Shown one piece after another: positions 55,851 through 64,000 of a DNA stretch of 64,000 nucleotides; within the stretch, counting starts at the first letter, position 1, and every line of letters starts with the position of its first letter. Position numbers and translations under genes: made by a program. Origin of the DNA: Chrysaora quinquecirrha (Eukaryota; Cnidaria; Scyphozoa; Semaeostomeae; Pelagiidae); NCBI GenBank assembly GCA_014526335.1, contig JACTAT010000101.1, positions 105,300 through 169,299 on the forward strand, written 5' to 3'. The notes below the pieces were generated by a model that searched no databases, had not been told where the DNA came from, and saw only the letters and a program-made list of their open reading frames with translations.

Positions 55851-57359
55851 CTGATAAAATGCATGCAGCAGATATCAATTACACATGTTTGCATGTCATG
55901 CACTACACGCTTTATTCAAAAACATTTGGCACCGATTTCAGCCTGCCTGCTTCTTATTTGAAACGATTTTTCACCAACCTATCCCCCCTATACCTTTCTC
56001 AAACACATGTTTAAAATGCATTCCCGGGGAAGGGCTTCACGCTGGTGAACATTGCTTGTATGTATGTAACACAGTTTCGGAGATAGCAAACAAAGACTAT
56101 TCTTATTAAACAACGTTTATATCATTAAATATTCTTTACAACGTATAATATATATGTAGGTCTACTCTGTATGAAAATTGTATTTAAGCTAAATGTTAAT
56201 TAGCGAATGTAGCTAGCTAAGATTTTTAGTGTTGTGTGATATTGTTGCCCTGAAAAGTCACAGCTGGGTTATTTAGCAACAGCCATGCATAGTTAAGTGG
56301 CGAATTCTCAGTAAATTGTGCGGATATCACAACCTCAGTGCGATCGATAGCCAACTCTTTGGCTGCTGTCCTCTTAAGCGAATTGAGATTGCGCTTGCTT
56401 GATTTTATTAAGATATAGAAACCAAAGCAAGACAAAAAGAACACATTTATTCAGTGTTCCAAGCATATTTCAGGTTACCAAAAAGTAGCATCTTTCTAGC
56501 AGCTGTCTCAGGAAACTTAAAACCCATGCAATATATCAAAATTTTGATCTAACAGCTGACAAATCTTGATAAAAATCTTAGCCTCCTCTCTCCCGTCATT
56601 TTGGCACAATAATCTGACTTCTTCTTCCAGTCCTAAATTGTCAAGTGAACCAAAGAGGCACGAACTAGCAATAACAAAGATTCGAATCAGTTTTAAACAG
56701 GGCACAAGAATTATTTTGCTTCTCGAAGCAATAAAAGCGAATTGCAATGAAGGCAATTAGATTGTTTCGGCCGGGGAGAGTGAGGCAGCTCGCTACTGCA
56801 TTAAAAAGAACGGACAATGTCAAATCAAACTTATGCTTCGCTCAAAAAGAACGCACCCAAAATTGACCCAGATCTCAGCCCAATGTTCTTATTAAGGTTG
56901 TTCTTATAAAAAGCGTGGTCATGCAGCATCATTAGGTTTATACCACGAGCAAAGGTGAATGGAAAGAACAGCAATGGTATCCTACGCGTCTCCGATATCC
57001 GCTGTATTAAACACTCACTACTGCACTGTCGTCGTATTCCTCCATTTTATCCTCTCACTATCCCTCTGTCATTGAAATAATCTTGACATGGCATACAGGT
57101 ATGTAGGTGTACGGATAGTCACAGGGGTCTCGCCAGCCTCCAGATAAGATTACAGAAAGCCCTGCTTTCTGAAAGAGTCGCTTTATTTTAGTCTTTACTC
57201 CTTGGAAAAATTTTTCAAACAAGACCCAGCCACTCTCATTCTCAATACTTTCTTATTGAAAACATCCATCACAGTACACCATGTCAAACAATGCAGTGCA
57301 CTCTCAATTTTCGTGTAAGTGATACTTCCAATGGTGGAGTAAAAAAAAACATTCACTAA
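55851..57359. other. Intron, no further exon seen
   Basis: Between the last repeat exon and the terminal exon. Open frames at 56226-56444 and 56517-56756 have no splice borders in phase 1 and no domain. I cannot rule out another small symmetrical exon. Confidence 0.4.
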
Positions 57360-57697
57360 GGCTACGTTTACACTAGAGAAAATGGATGGGATTTTGAAGT
57401 GGATCGGATTCAAAAGTTGTAGATTTGGTACGGATACACCTACGTTTACACGAGGCACGGATCCGATCCACTTTTGGATCTAGCAATTGACGCATGCGTG
57501 GTTACCGAATATTTCTATAATAGTACTTTTAAATAATATTTTGGAAGAGAGCTAGTTTTGGATCGGATCCGCCTGTTTACAAGATGCAAAAGTAGATCGG
57601 ATCTAAACTTTGACAACGCATTCAAAGCGATCCAAAAGTAGGTCAGTAGTCGCGGACCAAAAATGGATCGGATCTAAGAATTATGTGTAAATGGAAG
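57360..57697. mobile_element. MITE with GTTTACAC ends
   Basis: GGCTACGTTTACACTAG on the left and ATGTGTAAATG on the right, with GGATCGGATC / GATCCGATCC repeated in both orientations inside. Resembles non-autonomous hAT elements. Intronic. Confidence 0.5.
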
Positions 57698-57699
57698 GC

Positions 57700-57882
57700 G
57701 AAGGGTGAAGGTGAAGGTGAAATGGTGTTTTAGCGCCAGTCGCTAGGATCTCAGTAATAGGTTAACTTATCGAGGTCTCGAACCTGGTTGTGACGCTACC
57801 GTGGCTGGGCTCGAACCCTGACCACACTGAGCTCTTGACACCACGGGTAGGCTGGATTACACCATGATGCCACAGCACCTTC
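57700..57882 (-). repeat. tRNA-derived SINE (family B)
   Basis: Same structure as the copy at 32933: GGCATCATGGTGTAATCC (A-box), GGGTTCGAGCCC (B-box), tail of TTCACC units. Confidence 0.85.
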
Positions 57883-57969
57883 AACGGGGTCTCATACCAA
57901 TAGGAAATTTATGAGACAGCTTCTCGCTAAGCAAGGCCGCTTGTGTTTCAGTAAAAGGAATTAACATAC

Positions 57970-58068
57970 CAGATTTCGCCTTGTCTGTTGCTCCTGGTTC
58001 AAGGGCGCCTGACTCTTGTGCATTCTTTGGCTTCTCATCTTCGATATTAATTTTTGTCGCATTTTTAC
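57970..58068 (-). CDS. Secreted exon-repeat protein, repeat exon 4
   Basis: 99 nt, phase 1 to 1, acceptor TTCTAACTCAG and donor GTATGT. It encodes one 33-residue repeat with the sequon NAT (KNATKINIEDEKPKN); Glu replaces the Gln found in the other three at the twelfth position. Confidence 0.85.
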
Positions 58069-58310
58069 CTGAGTTAGAAATTTAAGTGAATTTGAATAAC
58101 TGCCTATTGCGAAACGTGAATTCATTTCCTGTATTTAGCAAGGAAGTGACAATATGTAAATAGGGTAGGGGTAATAGACCAAATCGGCTAACATTGTTTA
58201 CACCTATTTCAGGTCACATGGTTGGTTATAGCCTTGAGGCACCATTGCTTTGTTGTCAAATTCAGAGCTCGCTTTTTGCTTTTGTGTTTCAGTAAAAGGA
58301 ATTAACATAC

Positions 58311-58409
58311 CAGATTTCGCCTTGTCTGTTGCTCCTTTTTCAAGGGCGCCTGACTCTTGTGCATTCTTTGGCTTCTGATCTTCGATATTAACTTTTGTCG
58401 CATTTTTAC
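58311..58409 (-). CDS. Secreted exon-repeat protein, repeat exon 3
   Basis: 99 nt, phase 1 to 1. KNATKVNIEDQKPKN with GALEKGATDK: Lys replaces the Pro of the other units. The change lies in a run (CCTTTTTC against CCTGGTTC). Confidence 0.85.
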
Positions 58410-58652
58410 CTGAGTTAGAAATTTAAGTGAATTGGAATAACTGCCTATTGCGAAACGTGAATTCATTTCTTGTATTTAGCAAGGAAGTGACAATATGTAA
58501 ATAGGGTAGGGGTAATAGACCAAATCGGCTAACATTGTTTACACCTATTTCAGGTCACATGGTTGGTTATAGCCTTGAGGCACCATTGCTTTGTTGTCAA
58601 ATTCAGAGCTCGCTTTTTGCTTTTGTTTTTCAGTAAAAAGAAATTAACATAC

Positions 58653-58751
58653 CAGATTTCGCCTTGTCTGTTGCTCCTGGTTCAAGGGCGCCTGACTCTT
58701 GTGCATTCTTTGGCTTCTGATCTTCGATATTAACTTTTGTCGCATTTTTAC
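58653..58751 (-). CDS. Secreted exon-repeat protein, repeat exon 2
   Basis: 99 nt, phase 1 to 1. KNATKVNIEDQKPKN, then AQESGALEPGATDKAKS. Borders are identical to the other units. Confidence 0.85.
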
Positions 58752-58994
58752 CTGAGTTAGAAATTTAAGTGAATTGGAATAACTGCCTATTGCGAAACGT
58801 GAATTCATTTCTTGTATTTAGCAAGGAAGTGACAATATGTAAATAGGGTAGGGGTAATAGACCAAATCGGCTAACATTGTTTACACCTATTTCAGGTCAC
58901 ATGGTTGGTTATAGCCTTGAGGCACCATTGCTTTGTTGTCAAATTCAGAGCTCGCTTTTTGCTTTTGTTTTTCAGTAAAAAGAAATTAACATAC

Positions 58995-59093
58995 CAGATT
59001 TCGCCTTGTCTGTTGCTCCTGGTTCAAGGGCGCCTGACTCTTGTGCATTCTTTGGCTTCTGATCTTCGATTTTAATTTTTGTCGCATTTTTAC
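58995..59093 (-). CDS. Secreted exon-repeat protein, repeat exon 1
   Basis: 99 nt, phase 1 to 1, acceptor CTAACTCAG, donor GTATGT. Encodes a Gly from the split codon, then KNATKIKIEDQKPKN and AQESGALEPGATDKAKS. The unit is hydrophilic with one N-glycosylation sequon and no cysteine, so it is probably an extended, glycosylated repeat. Confidence 0.85.
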
Positions 59094-59369
59094 CTGAGTT
59101 AGAAATTGAAGTGAATTTGAATAACTGCCTATTGCGAAACGTGAATTCATTTCCTGTATTTAGCAAGGAAGTGACAATATGTAAATAGGGTAGGGGCAAT
59201 AAACCAAATCGGCTAACATTGTTTACACCTATTTCAGGTCACATGGTTGGTTATAGCCTTGAGGCACCACTGCTTTGTTGTCAAATTCAGAGCTCGAACC
59301 ACTCTTTTCATGGCACAAGATTTAGAATTCAATTGAAAGGAAAAGCTCGTCAAGAGTATGGCCATGTTA

Positions 59370-59517
59370 CAGTAAGTCCCCGCTTTTAAGAAACAACAAC
59401 CTTTGGACACGGGACTGTTGATTGAAAACAATTAACCATTGTTTTACATATTGTTTCGTAGGATTTTCTAGGCTGCAGATTCTTATAAGTCTGTTTCTTA
59501 AAAGCGGGGACTTACTG
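59370..59517. mobile_element. Palindromic pogo-type MITE flanked by TA
   Basis: CAGTAAGTCCCCGCTTTTAA then GAAAC is mirrored exactly at the right end, with TA on both sides. Confidence 0.85.
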
Positions 59518-59521
59518 TACC

Positions 59522-60577
59522 TCGAATGGGTAAAAACAATGTTAGCCGATTCGGTCTATTCAATTCGATTTGAAATATAGCAAGGTTGCTAGCATCTTTT
59601 CTCAAAATTGCCTATTCATTTCATTTGCAATATGATTTCGAATCGCACCAATGCCTATCAAAAGTCTTGAAACAATTTTGCTATTTTACTTCATTAATTT
59701 TATTCTGAAACCCTAAGGAAGAAATTTAACGTGCAGTGATGACCAATTTGTGCAGTGATGAATGAGATTTGTGCAGCAATAAGCGGGCACATTTTTGCAG
59801 TGATGACATTCTTTATTTTCTTTTTCGAAATCACAAGATATATTTTATGATCAGTCGGAATAACAAGATATGTCTGGGTCCTAATTCCCCATATTCCGCT
59901 TTACACTGATCATCTTCCTCGCTAGGACCTTCACTTCCAACAGGTAATCCACGATAGGTATTGCTTTTTTAGGGTCCCGAAATGGTAATTAGAGTGATTT
60001 TGGCTTAATGACTTTTAAAACTTTCTGGGGGAGCATACCCCGCACACCCCTAGTAGGGGTACCACAGTGCCAATTTTTTATTTGTTCCTCCACATTAAAG
60101 AACGTATGCTCCTGTGCCCCCTTGGAGTTTTTTTCGTCATACTCCGGTATGCTTCTTTGTTTTGGGTTTTAGTTGATTTTTCCACATATACTTGAGCTGT
60201 GTTTTTAGTGTATGTTTCAACTCAAACAAAAACAAACTACAGTAATGCAAAATTAGTTGGCAAGCCAATTTTCACCCCAAAATCAACATTTTCTGCGTAT
60301 TTGTGCGCGATGAAAAATCCAGAAAATGAACCCTGGAAACCCCTTCTCTGGAAAAAGCATTTTATAAACGTCTAGACTGTAGATAGCTAGAAAAACAGAA
60401 CAGCATTGTTTGGGGGGAGGAATAGAATGATTTTCTGTTCAAGAAAGGGAAGGCGAGTCTTATTTTTCAAAAATTATTGGTGTATTCCGCTAACTCTTGG
60501 CGGGAATTGTTAATGCAACACCATGTACAAAATTTAAAAATGTTTTCAACTACAACATGGACGGCCAACAACGTACC
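59522..60577. other. Intron, no exon seen
   Basis: GTGCAGTGATGA recurs four times near 59735-59805, a short minisatellite. Otherwise no supported feature. Confidence 0.45.
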
Positions 60578-63358
60578 CACCCTGGGTAATGTATGTGCAG
60601 TACAGTGGAGGGTGTGCAGTACGGTGGAGGATGTTCAGTACAGTGGAGGGATATCATAAGTACATTGGAGGGATACCATCAGTACGGCGGAGGGTGTTCA
60701 GTACAGTGGAGGGATACCATCAGTACGGTGGAGGGATATCATCAGTACGGTGGAGGATGTTCAGTACGGTGGAGGGATATCAGCAGTACAGTGGAGGGAT
60801 ACCATCAGTACAGTGGAAGGATACCAGAAGTACTGTGGAGGATATTCAGTACTGTGGAGGGATACCATCAGTACAGCGGAGGGATACCATCAGTACATTG
60901 GAGGGATACCATCAGTACAGTGGAGGGATACCATCAGTACAGCGGAGGATGTTCAGTACGGTGGAGGGATATCATCAGTACAGTGGAGGATGCTCAGTAC
61001 TGTGGAGGGATATCAACAGTACAGTGGAGGGATACCATCACTGCAGTGGAGGGATACCATCAGTACAGTGGAGGATATTCAGTACTGTGGAGGGATATCA
61101 TAAGTACGGTGGAGGGATATCATCAGTACAGTGGAGGATGTTCAGTACGGTGGAGGATATCATCAGTACAGTGGAGGACTTTCCAAATTTCTGCACGAGT
61201 CCGAGTTTTCTACCCTTGGTTATCATATTCAGTGCTATTGAAAAAACTTTCGGAGTCAGATTTCTATCACTCAATACGATCAATGTATCAATCATTATGA
61301 AAGCCGAAAGGGCTGTTGAAGCGAGGTTTCTTTATCATAGTTGTTCGTCTCGATTAAACAAGTTCTATTTTTTTTTAACTTTTCATATTTTGAAAACTCT
61401 AAACCATAACCACTTCAACGCTTTTTCAATACAGAAATTGTAAGTACAAGAGGAAGGAAGCACAAATTTTTCCCACTATGTTGTTAATTGTCACCATTTT
61501 ATGTAGGCTTCTTTTAAAAAATATTCCAATTTATTTAATACAGGTAAAATGTTAACTCAGTTGCTACAAATACGATGGGTAGAAATTCACAAGCATTTTC
61601 ATAATATCGTAATGATGTAGATTGGAAAGGCGAGGCAGACCAGACCAGCATAACGACAACACTAGCTGAATTACACTCATTTTTTTATAAAAACTCATCT
61701 CTTAACCATATTGTAATAGGGTTTCGTTACTTTGAACACAGTGAGTATAGTTCAAAATCGAAATTTCAGAAACTTTATGAAATTTGTTATTCAAAGCGAG
61801 AAAATACGGGCATTATTATTCAAGTGTCATAGAAATTATTTTTATCTGGGGATTATTTTTACATAGACATTACACAAAACTAAAACTGAAACGGTAAAAT
61901 AGATGGCTGAATTTATAAACGGAAACAGTTTCTTAGCTCTTGTCACTTCATATTTCATACAGAAGAGTTTCTTGATTTTTAGGAAAATGTGTACTTTCAT
62001 ATAGAAAAATGGAAGTGAAAAAAAAAAACAATGAACAACTTCAAAATCCAAACAGTGATACGAAAAGGTTTGCTTTTGAGTCGGGAAAATCAAGGCACGC
62101 ATGCCCAAGCAAGGACATACACTGATTAAGGACATGGACCATTTACTTCTTTAGAGAGCAGTTACGTTAGTTATGATTTCGTTTTGTTTTAAGATTATAA
62201 GAGAAGATTTTGAGTTTGAGATAGAAGTTATATATTAGCAAGTCGCACTACACACTTTTTTTATAAGAATACAGTCTATAAGAATATTCAGGCTCAAAAT
62301 TGCCAAAGAACAATGGAAATTTAAGAATAACAATGGAAAAGTTCGAGCCCAGCAAAAATTAGGATATTCTTATAGAAAAAGTGCGTATTCCAGCTTGGCT
62401 TGGTTGTTCGACATTGCCTACAAAGAAAATGCGATTTCGTATCACTGTTTGGATTTTGAAGTTGTTCATTGTTTTTTTATAATCTCTATGACACTTGAAT
62501 AATAATGCCCGTATTTTCTCGCTTTGAATAACAAATTTCATAAAGTTTCTGAAATTTCGATTTTGAACTATACTCACTGTGTTCAAAGTAACGAAACCCT
62601 ATTACAATATGGTTAAGAGATGAGTTTTTATAAAAAAATGAGTGTAATTCAGCTAGTGTTGTCGTTATGCTGGTCTGGTCTGCCTCGCCTTTCCAATCTA
62701 CATCATTACGATATTATGAAAATGCTTGTGAATTTCTACCCATCGTATTTGTAGCAACTGAGTTAACATTTTACCTGTATTAAATTGGAATATTTTTTGA
62801 AGAAGCCTACATAAAATGGTGACAATTAACAACATAGTGGGAAAAATTTGTGCTTCCTTCCTCTTGTACTTACAATTTCTGTATTGAAAAAGCGTTGAAG
62901 TGGTTATGGTTTAGAGTTTTCAAAATATGAAAAGTTAAAAAAAAATAGAACTTGTTTAATCGAGACGAACAACTATGATAAAGAAACCTCGCTTCAACAG
63001 CCCTTTCGGCTTTCATAATGATTGATACATTGATCGTATTGAGTGATAGAAATCTGACTCCGAAAGTTTTTTCAATAGCACTGAATATGATAACCAAGGG
63101 TAGAAAACTCGGACTCGTGCAGAAATTTGGAAAGTCCTCCACTGTACTGATGATATCCCTCCACCGTACTGAACATCCTCCGCTGTACTGATGGTATCCC
63201 TCCACTGTACTGATGGTATCCCTCCAATGTACTGATGGTATCCCTCCGCTGTACTGATGGTATCCCTCCACTGTACTTATGATATCCCTCCACTGTACTG
63301 AACATCCTCCACCGTACTGCACACCCTCCACTGTACTGCACATACATTACCCAGGGTG
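60578..63358. mobile_element. Large foldback element with subterminal minisatellites (2.78 kb), 5-bp target duplication
   Basis: Ends CACCCTGGGTAATGTATGTG and the exact complement, with GTACC duplicated on both sides (60573-60577, 63359-63363). The left minisatellite is about 600 bp and the right about 210 bp, of 22- and 19-bp units with core CAGTACAGTGGAGG. Inside are about 700 bp of unique inverted arms, interrupted on the left near 61846-62015, around a loop that itself carries a TA-flanked MITE. It lies in intron 1 of the exon-repeat gene. Long open frames over the minisatellite are artefacts of stop-free repeat units. Confidence 0.92.
62251..62385. mobile_element. TA-flanked MITE, CACACT7ATAAGAATA ends
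   Basis: CACACTTTTTTTATAAGAATA on the left is mirrored (TATTCTTATAGAAAAAGTGCG) on the right, with TA flanks. Same terminal design as the MITEs at 17437, 18496, 28416 and 44119. It sits in the loop of the large foldback. Confidence 0.75.
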
Positions 63359-63496
63359 GTACCATGGGGATGGCAAAGTACCATTATGCTGGGGGTACAA
63401 AAAAGGGGCACATTACTGCAAATGTTCTTTGCAGCTTTAATGAGAAAAGGTTAAATTCAATAAAAAAAAAAGTTGAAAACTGGATACCTATTTCAC

Positions 63497-63671
63497 CAGC
63501 ATGTTGCTCTGCATTCGTTGTGTTTTCACCATTTTTAATGTTATTGTCGTTCTCTGCCTTTTCATCAGTTGTGTTTGACTTTGGAATAGGTGAGCAGTAG
63601 AGTATATGAGCTAAACACAGTGTAAGGAGAAGCCAGAAAGGTAGTACCTTGCAAAGCATCATCCTAGACAA
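63497..63671 (-). CDS. Secreted exon-repeat protein, exon 1 (signal peptide)
   Basis: Starts at ATG 63671 (MSRMMLCK; the Mets at 4 and 5 are alternatives) and ends at a GTGAAA donor in phase 1. The first 26 residues are a signal peptide (VLPFWLLLTLCLAHILYC), followed by a polar segment with sequons (SNTT, ENTT). Full model: exon 1, four repeat exons, last exon; 882 nt, 293 residues, all phases 1. The product is a secreted, Lys-rich, probably N-glycosylated repeat protein. An extracellular-matrix or mucus role is a guess. I know no matching family. Further symmetrical exons could exist in the introns. Confidence 0.75.
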
Positions 63672-64000
63672 CGATACATGATGGATTTAAAGATCAATAC
63701 CATGGAACATTACCTACAAGACTTCAAAGATCGTCTTGATGTGGTTGCCTAAAATCAAGAGTTTGCTTTTCTTCAAGGGCGAAGGCGACGCCTTCGTGCG
63801 TCGAAGTTTGCAGCAGCCAAATTATTTCAGTTGTGAGCCTTTATCTTCGCTCTTACTCTTCCATAACTGAGGCAATGGTTTATTGGTCGAAGTTAAATCA
63901 GTTGAAGTTGCAGTTAAGGAGTTTTATGAAGCAGAGCTGCTGAAGTATTCGCGCAGTTGTGGCGCAGTAACATCGGTGTTGGCTTCAGTTATGTTACGAT
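63672..64000. other. 5' region of the exon-repeat gene
   Basis: This holds the 5' UTR and promoter of the gene at 63671. I see no clear TATA box and no other exon. Confidence 0.4.

Larger units (their letters stand above)
57945..59296 (-). repeat. Four tandem units of about 342 bp, each with one exon
   Basis: Exon starts at 59093, 58751, 58409 and 58068 are spaced 342, 342 and 341 bases. Introns and exons are equally well conserved (for example AAATAGGGTAGGGG and GGTTATAGCCTTGAGGCACC in every unit), so whole units were duplicated recently. Confidence 0.95.

Noticed and set aside
60589..61443. Three overlapping open frames of 117-284 codons in the same stretch, and two on the opposite strand near 63.1-63.3 kb
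   Set aside because: They are the minisatellite of the foldback element. The repeat units contain no stop in several frames and encode only GGxSVxWRD-type repeats.

Overview
The window is AT-rich animal nuclear DNA. Coding sequence is scattered in short exons with consensus GT/AG junctions, long introns are packed with transposon relics, and one mitochondrial ribosomal protein gene is split into six exons. A laminin-G plus PAN/Apple exon pair, a BEL/Pao LTR element, a Penelope-type relic and tRNA-derived SINEs together suggest a cnidarian, probably an anthozoan. That assignment is inference; nothing names the species. There is no operon organisation, CRISPR array or rRNA.

Spliced genes I could assemble by matching splice sites, intron phase and reading frame (all on the minus strand unless stated): (1) a five-exon type II membrane protein resembling the GOLM1/CASC4 Golgi family (12973 down to 7018); (2) a + strand PAN/Apple-type secreted protein exon at 19094-19449; (3) a six-exon mitochondrial uS11 gene, MRPS11 (29143 down to 21325), including a 26-nt microexon; (4) a laminin-G-like exon joined to a PAN/Apple exon (35247 down to 32555); (5) the last exon of a secreted precursor with basic cleavage sites (42231-41597); (6) a secreted Lys-rich protein whose middle is four tandem copies of one 99-nt phase 1-1 exon (63671 down to 55540). 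Two weaker candidates lie at 3599-3868 and 38.2-38.4 kb.

Region by region: 1-7 kb holds SINEs, small palindromic elements and a candidate small secreted gene. 7-13 kb is the GOLM1-like gene. 13-18.9 kb is a dense repeat zone with a 2-kb minisatellite palindrome and nested elements. 19-29.2 kb holds the PAN exon and MRPS11, which converge. 29.2-32.5 kb holds two elements with hairpin ends. 32.5-35.3 kb is the LamG-PAN gene. 35.6-46.4 kb is mostly elements plus the secreted precursor. 46.4-52.5 kb is a BEL/Pao retrotransposon with near-identical LTRs. 53-55.5 kb holds elements and a Penelope relic. 55.5-63.7 kb is the exon-repeat gene, whose first intron carries a second minisatellite palindrome with a clean 5-bp target duplication.

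An annotation-wide caveat emerged. Every apparent frameshift in the BEL element, and the ones seen in MRPS11, the LamG exon and the 38-kb candidate, sits in a homopolymer run and is explained by loss of one or two bases. This looks like a systematic assembly error, so broken frames here should not be read as pseudogenes without checking.
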